A DNA stretch of 64,000 nt from Auraticoccus monumenti (lineage in GTDB: Bacteria; Actinomycetota; Actinomycetes; Propionibacteriales; Propionibacteriaceae). The position numbers and the translations under genes were made by a program. The stretch lies in the NCBI RefSeq assembly GCF_900101785.1, contig NZ_LT629688.1, positions 1,922,001-1,986,000 on the forward strand. The letters are read 5' to 3'. The notes under the pieces were generated by a model. It did no database searches. It was not told the origin of the DNA and was given only the letters and a program-made list of their open reading frames with translations. Every line of letters starts with the position of its first letter. Position 1 is the stretch's first letter. Of the stretch, positions 36,253 to 44,816 are shown piece after piece.

Positions 36253-36737
36253 CAGCCGACCGGCCCGTCCTGGTAGACCGGCGTCAGCTCGGTCCAGCGC
36301 TCGTGCCAGGCGAAGGCGGCGCCGGCCAGCGAGCGTCCGAGGTCCTCCAGGTGGGCCTGCCAGCCGGCTCCGTGGGAGGGGAGGGCGGCCAGGGGCAGGC
36401 CGCGCTCCTCGACCACCAGCCGGGTCCGCGCTCCCTCCGCGGTCAGCCACGCCTCCATCTGGGTCTCCTCCCCGGTCCCGGGCGCGGCGGTGAGGAGCAG
36501 GTGGTGCGGGGCGTCGCAGACCTCGATCCGGGCCGGACCCGCCCAGCCGCTGGTGAACACGGCCTGGACCGTGCTCCCCGGACGCAGCTCGCCGGACACC
36601 TCGGCGATCCAGCGCGCCAGCCGCTCCGGGGTGGTCACCGCCGACCACAGGTCCTCGACGTCGGTGTCGTACACGTCCTCCACCCGCACCGCCCCGCGGG
36701 TGTCGTCGACCGCCCGCAGCGTCCCGATGATCCTCAT
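36252..36737 (-). CDS. SRPBCC/AHSA1-like ligand-binding domain protein
   Basis: A 161-aa START-fold protein from ATG 36737 (overlapping the ArsR stop). Typical strands include VRVEDVYDTDVEDLWSAVTT, RLARWIAEVSGELRPGSTV and TRLVVEERGLPL. AHSA1-like proteins of this length, coupled to an ArsR repressor, probably bind a hydrophobic ligand or act with the VOC partner. No catalytic residues can be assigned. Confidence 0.9.
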   Translation of the reverse strand: MRIIGTLRAVDDTRGAVRVEDVYDTDVEDLWSAVTTPERLARWIAEVSGELRPGSTVQAVFTSGWAGPARIEVCDAPHHLLLTAAPGTGEETQMEAWLTAEGARTRLVVEERGLPLAALPSHGAGWQAHLEDLGRSLAGAAFAWHERWTELTPVYQDGPVG

Positions 36738-37051
36738 CTCCGTGCCTTCTTCCCTCGCGCGATCTCGGTGTGCAGGGCGCCGAGCCGGTTCTGCCACAGG
36801 ACGCGGTAGGCCCCGAGCCACTCGTCCACCTCGACCAGGGCCTCCGGCTGCAGGCTGTAGATCCTGCGCTGCGCCTCCCGCCGCACCTCGACCAGCCCGG
36901 CCTCCCGCAGCACCCGCAGGTGCCGCGACACCCCGGGCCGGGCGATCGGCAGGGCGTCGGCGAGGTCGCCCGCCGTCGCCGGACCGCGCCGCAGGAGCTC
37001 CAGCACGGTGCGTCGGCTCGGGTCGGCCAGGGCCTGCAGCACGGCGTCCAT
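36734..37051 (-). CDS. ArsR-family transcriptional repressor
   Basis: A 105-aa winged-helix repressor from ATG 37051, with TACCTT six bases ahead (a leaderless-type start). It begins MDAVLQALADPSRRTVLELL, then LADALPIARPGVSRHLRVLREAGLVEV (recognition helix) and RIYSLQPEAL (wing). It has no ELCVCDL metal site, so it belongs to the non-metal ArsR group that travels with SRPBCC proteins. The palindrome at 37073-37096 overlaps its promoter. First gene of the ArsR-SRPBCC-VOC operon. Confidence 0.93.
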   Translation of the reverse strand: MDAVLQALADPSRRTVLELLRRGPATAGDLADALPIARPGVSRHLRVLREAGLVEVRREAQRRIYSLQPEALVEVDEWLGAYRVLWQNRLGALHTEIARGKKARR

Positions 37052-37072
37052 GCCATGAAGGTACCCGATCAG

Positions 37073-37096
37073 TTACATAACCACCAGGGTACGTAA
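37073..37096 (-). promoter_or_regulatory. 24-bp operator-like dyad upstream of arsR
   Basis: The sequence follows TTAC.TA.CC....GG.TA.GTAA, with 8 of 12 base pairs symmetrical, centred 33 bp before the ArsR start. It covers the spacer and -35 region of the presumed promoter. It is also 74 bp from the divergent GH106-like gene, which it might affect. Confidence 0.6.
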
Positions 37097-37169
37097 GTCC
37101 ATGGCTCGCCGGGGAGGGGACGGGTACCCGGGCGAGAAGGCGCGGGAGCGCCAGCCCTAGGTTGGTCAC

Positions 37170-39734
37170 GTGGACCTGCGAGAGCTCCGTGGAGGATTCC
37201 GTCACCCCGCCGCCGACTGCCGGCCGATGGTGCGCTGGTGGTGGTTCGGGCCCACCGTCGAGCGCCGCGAGCTGACCCGCCAGCTGGAGGCCATGGTCGC
37301 CGCGGGGATCGGCGGGGTCGAGGTGGCCCACGTCTACCCGCTGGCCCCGGCCAGTTGCGACTTCCTCTCCGAGGAGGCGCTGGGTCACCTCCGCCACGCC
37401 GCCGAGGAGGCGCACCGGCTGGGGCTGCGGTTCGACCTCACCCTGGGCAGCGGCTGGTCCTTCGGCGGACCGCACGTCGGCCCCGACCTGGCCGCCCGGC
37501 GGCTGCACTGGGAGCGGCACGAGGTGGGTGGGTCCGCCGCGGAGCTGGAGCTGCGGGCGTCCTGGCCCGGTGACGAGCTGGTCGCGGCCTTCGTCGGGGA
37601 CGGCTCGGTGCTGGAGCGACCCTCCGACGTCCGTGAGCTGGCGGTGCGGGACGGCCGGTTCGAGCTCCCCGCGGGGGGTCAGCCGCGGGTGGTGCTGGTG
37701 GCGTGGTCGCGGCTGACCGGCCAGCAGGTGAAGCGTGCGGCCGCCGGGGCCGAGGGCCCGGTGCTGGACCACTACTCCGCGCGGGCGGCGGCCGTCCACC
37801 TCGAGGAGGTGGGGGAGCGGCTGCTGGGCGCGGTCCCGGCCGGGCTGGTCGGTGCGGTCTTCTGCGACAGCCTCGAGGTGTACGGGGCGGACTGGACCCC
37901 GGACCTGCTGACCGAGTTCGAGCGCCGTCGCGGCTACGACTCCCGGCCGCGGCTGCACCAGCTGGTGCTGGACGGTCCGGGGTGCGAGGAGCTGCGCGCG
38001 GACCACTTGCGCACCCTGTCCGAGCTGTACGAGGAGCACTTCGTGGCGCCGCTGGGCCGCTGGGCCCGGGAGCACGGCGTCGACTTCCGGATCCAGAGCT
38101 ACGGGGTGCCGCCGGCCACCCTGAGCAGCTACCGCTCCGCCGACGTGTGCGAGGGGGAGGGGTGGGGCTGGCGGGACCTGACCACCACCCGCTGGGCGGC
38201 CTCGGCGGCCCACCTGCTGGGACGCACCGTGGTCTCGGCCGAGGCCTGGACGTGGCTGCACTCGCCGTCGTTCCGGGCCACCCCGCTCGACGTCCAGGGC
38301 GAGGCGCACGAGCACCTCCTGCAGGGGGTGAACCAGCTGGTCGCCCACGGCTGGCCCTACTCACCGGCCGACGCCCCGGGGCTGGGCTGGTTCTTCTACG
38401 CCGCCGCCGCCCTCGACGACCGCAACCCCTGGTGGTCCGCCGCTCCCGCGCTGAACGCCTACCTGCAGCGGTTGTGCTGGCTGATGCGCCAGGGCGAGCC
38501 GGTGCGCGACGTGCTGGTCTACCTGCCGACCGAGGACGTCTACACCCGGATGGGTCGCCCCGAGGACCGCTCGCTGGACCTGTGGCGATCCACCGCCGCC
38601 TGGGTCGGGCGCGAGCTGACCGGGACGCTGCGCGAGCACGGGCTGGACTACGACCTGGTCGACGACGACGCCCTCGCGCTGGTGGACCCGGCGAGTGCGC
38701 CGGTGGTGGTGCTGCCGCGGACGTCCCGGCTGCCCGCGGCGGCGCGACGCTGGCTCGACGCCGTCACCGAGGCCGGGGGCACGGTGATCGGCTGGCAGAG
38801 CGAGGTGGAGGGTGCGCTGCTCGCCGGCACCCCGGAGGAGCTGGTCGGCCTGATCGAGCGCGTCACCGCCCCCGCCGCCCGGGTGACCGGCGAGGACGGC
38901 CGTCCGGTCGACGACCTCGCGGTGGTGGCCCGCCGGCTGCCCGGCGCCCACGTCCACCTCGTGGTCAACACCGGCCCGCACCCCCGGACGGCGGTGCTGC
39001 GCAGCCGCGGGGAGCAGACGTCCTGGCAGGAGTGGGACGCCTCCAGCGGCGAGGTGCGGCGCACCGGCAGCGGACCCGTCGGGCTGTCGTTGGCGCCCTA
39101 CCAGGCCACCGTCGTGGTGACGTCGGCCGACCCCGTCGACCCGCCGCTGGACGGCGGCGGGCCGGAGGTGCGGCGGCGCCCGGTCGGCGACGGCTGGCGG
39201 GTCCGCTTCGAGGACGGCCCGGAGTCCCCGGTCGCGCTCCCGCACCGCTGGCAGGACGACCCCGCGCGCCGGGCGTTCGCCGGTCGCGCCACCTACACCA
39301 CCTCGGTGCGCGTCGGCCCCGACGAGGCCGCCGGCGGTGACCGGCTCTGGCTCGACCTGGGTCCCTGCACCCCGCTGGCCGTCGACCCCGACGCCCCGCA
39401 GGCCTCCGGCCACAGCTTCCGGGCCGAGGTCGCCACGCCGGTCGGCGAGGTGGCCGAGGTGTGGGTCGACGACGTCCGGGCCGGGGTGCTGTGGTCCCCG
39501 CCCTACCGTCTCGACCTCACCGGGCTGCTGGGCCCGGGGGCGCACGAGCTGCGGCTGGTGGTGGCCGGTACCGCCGCCGGTGCGCTGGCCGCCGACGCGG
39601 CGACCACCGAGCTGGTGGCCGGGGCCACCGCCCGCGACGGCCGTCGCTTCGTCATGCAGGACCTCGACCTCGCCGAGGTGGGTCTGTCCTCGGGGCTGCT
39701 GGCGGTGCCGGAGCTCGTCGTCACCAGCGGCTGA
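37170..39734 (+). CDS. GH106-like glycosyl hydrolase (alpha-L-rhamnosidase type)
   Basis: An 854-aa protein starting at GTG 37170, six bases after TAGGTT (37158-37163), a leaderless pattern. The N-terminal VRWWWFGPTVERRELTRQL...AGIGGVEVAHVY, LTLGSGWSFGG and the central DSLEVYGADWTPDLLTEFERRRGYD match the GH106 rhamnosidase-like family as I know it. C-terminal beta domains include WLDLGPCTPLAV and VWVDDVRAGVLWSPPYRLDLT. No signal peptide is present, so it would act on imported oligosaccharides. Members are shorter or longer (850-1100 aa). Activity on rhamnose is inferred from the family, not shown. Confidence 0.8.
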   Translation: MDLRELRGGFRHPAADCRPMVRWWWFGPTVERRELTRQLEAMVAAGIGGVEVAHVYPLAPASCDFLSEEALGHLRHAAEEAHRLGLRFDLTLGSGWSFGGPHVGPDLAARRLHWERHEVGGSAAELELRASWPGDELVAAFVGDGSVLERPSDVRELAVRDGRFELPAGGQPRVVLVAWSRLTGQQVKRAAAGAEGPVLDHYSARAAAVHLEEVGERLLGAVPAGLVGAVFCDSLEVYGADWTPDLLTEFERRRGYDSRPRLHQLVLDGPGCEELRADHLRTLSELYEEHFVAPLGRWAREHGVDFRIQSYGVPPATLSSYRSADVCEGEGWGWRDLTTTRWAASAAHLLGRTVVSAEAWTWLHSPSFRATPLDVQGEAHEHLLQGVNQLVAHGWPYSPADAPGLGWFFYAAAALDDRNPWWSAAPALNAYLQRLCWLMRQGEPVRDVLVYLPTEDVYTRMGRPEDRSLDLWRSTAAWVGRELTGTLREHGLDYDLVDDDALALVDPASAPVVVLPRTSRLPAAARRWLDAVTEAGGTVIGWQSEVEGALLAGTPEELVGLIERVTAPAARVTGEDGRPVDDLAVVARRLPGAHVHLVVNTGPHPRTAVLRSRGEQTSWQEWDASSGEVRRTGSGPVGLSLAPYQATVVVTSADPVDPPLDGGGPEVRRRPVGDGWRVRFEDGPESPVALPHRWQDDPARRAFAGRATYTTSVRVGPDEAAGGDRLWLDLGPCTPLAVDPDAPQASGHSFRAEVATPVGEVAEVWVDDVRAGVLWSPPYRLDLTGLLGPGAHELRLVVAGTAAGALAADAATTELVAGATARDGRRFVMQDLDLAEVGLSSGLLAVPELVVTSG

Positions 39735-39779
39735 CCCGGTCCTGCTGGTACGCCTCCGGGACGGCCGGCGGCGGGTCGC

Positions 39780-40502
39780 TCAGGCGGCGAAGGGGACGAT
39801 CTCGGTCCCGGCGTCGGTGAGGGCGTCGCGGACGGCCCGCAGGGTGGCCGCGGCGCCCGGGCTGTCGGAGTGCACGCACAGCGACGCCCCCGCTCCCCGC
39901 TCCACCGCGCGCACGGCGTTGGCGGCGGCCACCTCGGGGTCGGTCACCAGGGCCCCCGGCGCACCGCGGGGGACGAGCCGTCCGCTCGCGTCGTAGCCGC
40001 GGTCGACGAACCACTCCTCCACGGTCCGCAGCCCACGGTGTCGTGCCAGCGTCAGCAGCTGCGACCCCGGCCAGCCCACCACGGCGAGCCCCGGGTCGTA
40101 GTCGACGATGGCCGAGACGACGGCGCTGGCCTGCTCGCGGTGCTCGATGGTGGCGTGGTACAGCGCGCCGTGGGGCTTCACGTAGCGCACCTGGGTGCCC
40201 TCGCTGAGGGCGATGCCGTCCAGCGCGCCGATCTGGTAGACGACGTCGGCGGCCAGCTCCTCGACGCCGGCGTCGACGAAGCGGCGTCCGAAGCCGGCCA
40301 GGTCGCGGTAGCCGACGTGCGCGCCGACGCTGACCCCGTGGGCGACGGCGCTGCGGCAGGCCCGGCGCATGGTGAGGGGGTCGCCGGCGTGGAACCCGCA
40401 GGCCACGTTCGCGCTGGTGAGCAGCGGCATCAGGGCGTCGTCGTCACCGAGGCTCCAGCGGCCGAAGGACTCACCCACGTCCGCGTTCAGATCGACCCGC
40501 AC
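39780..40502 (-). CDS. pxpA: LamB/YcsF family protein (5-oxoprolinase subunit A-like)
   Basis: A 240-aa protein starting at GTG 40502 with the signature VRVDLNADVGESFGRWSLGDD. It continues TSANVACGFHAGDPLTMRRA, VGAHVGYRDLAGFGRR, YVKPHGALYH and CVHSDSPGA. PxpA works with PxpB and PxpC to open 5-oxoproline using ATP, but no such partners are near here, so either they are elsewhere or this copy has another role. The ribosome binding site is weak. Confidence 0.9.
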   Translation of the reverse strand: MRVDLNADVGESFGRWSLGDDDALMPLLTSANVACGFHAGDPLTMRRACRSAVAHGVSVGAHVGYRDLAGFGRRFVDAGVEELAADVVYQIGALDGIALSEGTQVRYVKPHGALYHATIEHREQASAVVSAIVDYDPGLAVVGWPGSQLLTLARHRGLRTVEEWFVDRGYDASGRLVPRGAPGALVTDPEVAAANAVRAVERGAGASLCVHSDSPGAAATLRAVRDALTDAGTEIVPFAA

Positions 40503-40802
40503 GAGACCCAACCCCCATCCCCACGCACGTCCTCCGGGTCGGTGACCCGGCCGTCCGCTGAAGCATGTCACGTCGGGGGGACACGGTCGTCGGCCCACGG
40601 ACCGTCCTGTCCAGGTGGTCCACACGCTGCCCCCGGCGGGCCGGGGGCGACCCGCGGGGCCGGGCGTCGACCAGCTCCTCAGGCCCTGGGGCTAGCGTGG
40701 TCGACGTCCCGTCCGGCCCGGCGCCATCCCTGCCGGTCAGTCGCCGGGGCGACCCGCCCGGCCCACCCGACCGGACGCGATCGACGACGATCGGAGAGAC
40801 CG
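40503..40802. other. 300-bp divergent intergenic region
   Basis: No gene is supported here. A TAGCGT (40693-40698) could be a -10 for the acyl-CoA dehydrogenase operon, leaving a leader of roughly 100 nt that ends in GGAGAG at 40793-40798. No strong dyad was noticed. Confidence 0.4.
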
Positions 40803-41972
40803 GTGCACGAGCCGGACGACACCAGCGAGGACCACCGCGACCTGCGCCGTGCGGTCGCCGACTTCGCGCTCCACGAGGTGGCCCCGCACGCGGCCCGCTG
40901 GGACGCCGACCACCACATCCCCGCCGAGGTGGTCACCGCCCTCGGCGACCTGGGGGTGTTCGCCCTCGGCGGCCCGGAGGAGTTCGGGGGCCTGGGCGAC
41001 CTCACCGCGCTCTGCATCGCCATCGAGGAGATCGGTCGCCAGGACCAGTCGCTGGGCATCACCGTGGAGGCCGCGGTCGGGCTGGGCATCGCCCCGATCG
41101 CCCGCTTCGGCACCCGCGAGCAGCAGGAGCGGTGGCTGCCGGACCTGATGGCCGGACGCGCCCTGGCCGCCTTCGGCCTGACCGAGGCCGGGGCCGGCTC
41201 CGACGCCGGCGCCACCCGCACCCGCGCGGAGCTGGTGGACGGGACGTGGGTGGTCGACGGGACCAAGCAGTTCATCACCAACTCCGGCCACGAGCTCTCC
41301 CGGCTGGTCACCGTGACCGCCCGTACCGGGACCCGCGAGGACGGCCGGGCCGAGATCTCCACCCTGCTGGTGCCCACCGGCACCCCCGGGCTGCTGGTGG
41401 AGCCCGGCTACGACAAGCTCGGGTGGCACGCCAGCGACACCCACCCCCTGGTGCTCGACGGGGTCCGCGTCCCGGAGGCGAACCTGCTCGGCGAGCGCGG
41501 CCGGGGGCTGACCCAGTTCCTCTCCATCCTGGACGACGGCCGGATCGCCATCGCGGCGCTGGCCCTGGGCTGCGTCCGGGCCTGCCGCGACCTCGCCGTC
41601 GAGCACGCCCGGCAGCGCACCACCTTCGGCGCCCGCATCGGCGACCGCCAGGGGATCGCCTTCCCGCTGGCCGACCTGGACGTGATGGCGCGGACGTCGC
41701 ACCTGCTGGTCTACTCCGCCGCGGCGCTGCGCGACCGGGGAGCCCCGGCGGCGGAGGTGGCCCGGGCGGCGGCGATCGCCAAGCTGCAGGTGACCGAGCA
41801 CGCGGTCGCGGCGACCCGGGTGGCCACCCAGGTGTTCGGGGGCTACGGCTTCATGGAGGAGTACCCGGTGGCCCGCTTCTACCGCGACGCCAAGGTGCTG
41901 GAGATCGGCGAGGGCACCTCGGAGGTGCAGCGGATGGTGCTGGCCCGCGGCCTGGGTCTGCTGAGCCGGTGA
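40803..41972 (+). CDS. Acyl-CoA dehydrogenase
   Basis: FAD enzyme that introduces a 2,3-double bond into an acyl-CoA, passing electrons to ETF. The 389-aa protein starts at GTG 40803 after GGAGAG. It shows FGLTEAGAGSDAGATRTRA (flavin/substrate), the DGTKQFITNSG segment, LLGERGRGLTQFLSILDDGRI, and ATQVFGGYGFMEEYPVARFYRDAKVLEIGEGTSEVQ. The Glu in EIGEGTSE is at or near the family's catalytic-base region. The gene lies 16 bp before the carboxyltransferase gene. A dehydrogenase plus carboxylase pair suggests branched-chain acyl-CoA breakdown, as in leucine or isoleucine pathways. Confidence 0.94.
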   Translation: MHEPDDTSEDHRDLRRAVADFALHEVAPHAARWDADHHIPAEVVTALGDLGVFALGGPEEFGGLGDLTALCIAIEEIGRQDQSLGITVEAAVGLGIAPIARFGTREQQERWLPDLMAGRALAAFGLTEAGAGSDAGATRTRAELVDGTWVVDGTKQFITNSGHELSRLVTVTARTGTREDGRAEISTLLVPTGTPGLLVEPGYDKLGWHASDTHPLVLDGVRVPEANLLGERGRGLTQFLSILDDGRIAIAALALGCVRACRDLAVEHARQRTTFGARIGDRQGIAFPLADLDVMARTSHLLVYSAAALRDRGAPAAEVARAAAIAKLQVTEHAVAATRVATQVFGGYGFMEEYPVARFYRDAKVLEIGEGTSEVQRMVLARGLGLLSR

Positions 41973-41988
41973 GCAGGGGAGGACGAGG

Positions 41989-43530
41989 ATGAGCGAGCAG
42001 CCCACGGGGTCGGCGGCCGAGCGGGTGCGCGCGGCCCGCGCCGCCACCGAGCGGCCCGGTGCGGCCGCCGCGGCCAAGCTGGCCCGGCAGGGCAAGCTCT
42101 TCGCCCGCGAGCGGATCGACCTCCTGCTGGACCCCGGCACCTTCGTCGAGGACGGCCGGCTGGCCAACGCGCTCACCCCCGGCTACCCGGCCGACGGCGT
42201 GGTCACCGGACGCGGGCTGGTGGACGGCCGGCCCGTGCTGGTGGTGGCCAACGACCCGAGCGTCAAGGCCGGTTCCTGGGGCGCCCGCACCGCGGAGAAG
42301 ATGATCCGGGTCACCGAGATCGCGCTGGCTGACGAGCTGCCGATCTTCTGGCTGGTCGACTCCGCCGGGGCCCGGATCACCGACCAGCTGCAGATCTTCC
42401 CCGGACGCCGCGGCGCGGGCCGGATCTTCCGCAACCAGGTCGCGCTGTCCGGACGGGTGCCGCAGATCTGCTGCCTGTTCGGCCCCTCCGCCGCCGGCGG
42501 CGCCTACATCCCCTCCTTCTGCGACGTGGTGATCATGGTCGAGGCCAACGCCTCGATGTACCTGGGGTCGCCGCGGATGGCGGAGATGGTGGTGGGGGAG
42601 AAGGTCGGTCTGGCCGAGATGGGCGGGGCCCGGATGCACGCCGAGGTCTCCGGGTGCGGGGACCAGCTGGCCGTGGACGACGCCGACGCCCTCGCCCAGG
42701 CCCGGGAGTGGTTCTCCTACTTCCCCCGCTGCTGGCGGGAGGACCCGCCGGTGCAGGCTGGCGGCGAGCCGGCGACCGAGCTGACCGACGACGTGGTGCC
42801 GGCCGAGGAGTCCCGCGGCTACGACATCCGGGCCGTGGTCGACGGCGTGGTGGACGCCGGCTCCTTCCTGGAGGTCAAGCCGCTGTTCGCCCCCGAGCTG
42901 GTGATCGGGCTGGCGCTGCTGGACGGTCACCCGGTCGGCGTCGTGGCCAACCAGCCGGCGGTCAAGGGTGGCGTGCTGTTCGTCGACTCCGCCGACAAGG
43001 CCGCCCGCTTCATCTGGCTGTGCGACGCCTTCAACCTGCCGCTGCTCTTCCTGGCCGACGTGCCGGGCTTCATGATCGGCTCGGCCGTCGAGCGCCAGGG
43101 CATCATCCGCCACGGCGCCAAGATGGTCACCGCGGTGGCCGAGGCGACGGTGCCCAAGATCTCGGTGATCGTGCGCAAGGCCTACGGCGCGGGTCTGTAC
43201 GCGATGTGCGGGCCGGGGTTCGGCCCGGACGCCTGCCTGGCCCTGCCCACCGCGCGGATCGCCGTGATGGGTCCGGAGGCGGCGGTCAACGCCGTCTACG
43301 CCAACAAGATCGACGCGGTCACCGACGAGGTCGAGCGGACGGCCATGATCGGCGACCTCCGCACCGCCTACGAGGCCGACATCGACATCCTGCGGCTGGC
43401 CGCCGACCTGGTGATCGACGCCGTGGTCGAGCCCGGCGAGCTGCGCCGGGAGCTGGTGGCTCGCTTCGCCGCGGCGTCGACCAAGAGCCGCTCCTTCACC
43501 GAGCGCCGGCACGGGGTGCCGCCGGTCTAG
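41989..43530 (+). CDS. Acyl-CoA carboxylase beta subunit (carboxyltransferase)
   Basis: Moves the carboxyl group from biotin to an acyl-CoA. The 513-aa protein starts at ATG 41989 after GGGAGGA. Both crotonase-like halves are present: FARERIDLLLDPGTFVEDG, SAAGGAYIPSFCDVVIMVEA (first oxyanion loop), FLADVPGFMIGSAVERQGII and KAYGAGLYAMCGPGF (second). The GLYAMCGPGF region differs from classic propionyl-CoA (GGAYDVM) enzymes, so the acyl substrate is open. It pairs with the dehydrogenase upstream and probably uses the biotin subunit at 33968. Its TAG overlaps the opposing gene's stop in a CTAG. Confidence 0.93.
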   Translation: MSEQPTGSAAERVRAARAATERPGAAAAAKLARQGKLFARERIDLLLDPGTFVEDGRLANALTPGYPADGVVTGRGLVDGRPVLVVANDPSVKAGSWGARTAEKMIRVTEIALADELPIFWLVDSAGARITDQLQIFPGRRGAGRIFRNQVALSGRVPQICCLFGPSAAGGAYIPSFCDVVIMVEANASMYLGSPRMAEMVVGEKVGLAEMGGARMHAEVSGCGDQLAVDDADALAQAREWFSYFPRCWREDPPVQAGGEPATELTDDVVPAEESRGYDIRAVVDGVVDAGSFLEVKPLFAPELVIGLALLDGHPVGVVANQPAVKGGVLFVDSADKAARFIWLCDAFNLPLLFLADVPGFMIGSAVERQGIIRHGAKMVTAVAEATVPKISVIVRKAYGAGLYAMCGPGFGPDACLALPTARIAVMGPEAAVNAVYANKIDAVTDEVERTAMIGDLRTAYEADIDILRLAADLVIDAVVEPGELRRELVARFAAASTKSRSFTERRHGVPPV

Positions 43531-43940
43531 CGGGTGGCCTCGCAGACCACCTCCACCTCGAAGCCCTCGCTGTTCTCCAGGTAGAGGGCGCAGTGCTGTT
43601 CGCCGCCGGCGTGGGGGTAGTGGTCGGCGTAGAGCTCGTGCCAGCCGTGCGCGCTGGACTCCGAGCGGATCCGGTCCAGCAGGTGACGGTCCTCGGTCAG
43701 CACCGCGAGGTGGTTGACGCCGGGTCGGAGCCGGTCGTGGGGGACGTCGCCCTGGTCCGGGGAGTGCTCCAGGTGCAGGTAGGTGCCGTCGGGGTGGGTG
43801 AGGACGTTGCCGTCGTGCTCCCAGTCCAGCAGCCCCAGCAGCCAGCCCCACTCGGCCTCGGCGCGGCCGAGGTCCTGCACCCAGAGGTCGAGGTGGTGCA
43901 GGGCGCGTCCGCCGGCGCCCTCGGGGTCCCCGGTGGTCAT
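43527..43940 (-). CDS. VOC-family (glyoxalase-like) protein
   Basis: A 137-aa protein from ATG 43940, coupled to the upstream dehydrogenase (ATGA). VOC halves are visible: ALHHLDLWVQDLGRAEAEWGWLL and VNHLAVLTEDRHLLDRIRSE, then CALYLENSEGFEVEVVCE. Possible metal ligands are His16, His78 and Glu in the last strand. It forms a two-gene unit with the SDR enzyme. Its function is unknown. Confidence 0.88.
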   Translation of the reverse strand: MTTGDPEGAGGRALHHLDLWVQDLGRAEAEWGWLLGLLDWEHDGNVLTHPDGTYLHLEHSPDQGDVPHDRLRPGVNHLAVLTEDRHLLDRIRSESSAHGWHELYADHYPHAGGEQHCALYLENSEGFEVEVVCEATR

Positions 43941-44635
43941 CAGCTCGGCCGGATCGAGAGCGACTCGACGACCGCGTCCGGTGGGGTCCGCACCGCCATG
44001 GCCACCGCCTGGGCGACCGAGGCCGGCCTCATGTGGTCGCTGGGCTGGTAGCCCTCCTCGCCCTGGATCCGGCGCTGCATGTCGGTGTCCACCCGCCCGG
44101 GGTGGATGGAGACGACCCGGACGCGCCCCCGCTCCTCCTCGCGGAGCGCGTCGGTCAGGGCGCGGAGGGCGAACTTGGACGCCGCGTACAGCCCGCCGCC
44201 GGCGGTGCTGAAGTAGCCGGAGCCGGAGTTGATCATGACGACCTGGCCGGAGGCGCGTCGCAGGGCGGGCAGCAGCAGCCGGGTCAGGTCGGCCACGGCG
44301 ACGACGTTCAGCTCCAGCACCGAGCGCCACTGCTCCCGGGTCAGCTCCTCCACCGTCCCGGCGGCCTCCACGCCGGCGCTGTGCACCATCACGTCGAGGG
44401 TGTCGATGGCAGCAGCGGCCTCGGCGGTCGCCCCGGGGTCGGCGAGGTCGACCGGCCACGGCTCCGCGTCGGGGAACCCGTCGCAGACCGTCTGGAGCTG
44501 CTCGCGGTCACGTCCGCCGACCAGGAGGTGGTGGGTGTCGGCGAGGGCGGCGGCCACGGCCAGCCCGATCCCGCGGGACCCCCCGGTGATCAGGACGCTG
44601 GGACGCGTCGGCGGGCTCTGCGCTGTGTCCTCCAT
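43940..44635 (-). CDS. Short-chain dehydrogenase/reductase
   Basis: A 231-aa Rossmann oxidoreductase. ATG 44635 is preferred to GTG 44644 because TAGCGT (minus strand 44648-44643) lies exactly seven bases before it, the leaderless geometry. It shows the cofactor motif VLITGGSRGIGLAVAAAL, VHSAGVEAAG in place of NNAG, the catalytic Ser in MINSGSGYFS and YAASKFALRALTDAL (YxxxK). IHPGRVDTDMQRR follows. The substrate is unknown. Confidence 0.92.
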   Translation of the reverse strand: MEDTAQSPPTRPSVLITGGSRGIGLAVAAALADTHHLLVGGRDREQLQTVCDGFPDAEPWPVDLADPGATAEAAAAIDTLDVMVHSAGVEAAGTVEELTREQWRSVLELNVVAVADLTRLLLPALRRASGQVVMINSGSGYFSTAGGGLYAASKFALRALTDALREEERGRVRVVSIHPGRVDTDMQRRIQGEEGYQPSDHMRPASVAQAVAMAVRTPPDAVVESLSIRPS

Positions 44636-44816
44636 CCCGGTCACGCTAGCCCATCGTTCCGGGGCCTGACCGGCGGCTGGTTCCCGTGCACGTGAATGGG
44701 TTCCGGCCGCGTCTCGGCGACATTTCCGGCACGGCCACGAAGTCGTCGGGACGTCTGGTGCGGAATTGTTCGTCCGGCCCCTTCCGGAATTCGCGTGGCG
44801 GACTTATCGTCGGCAC

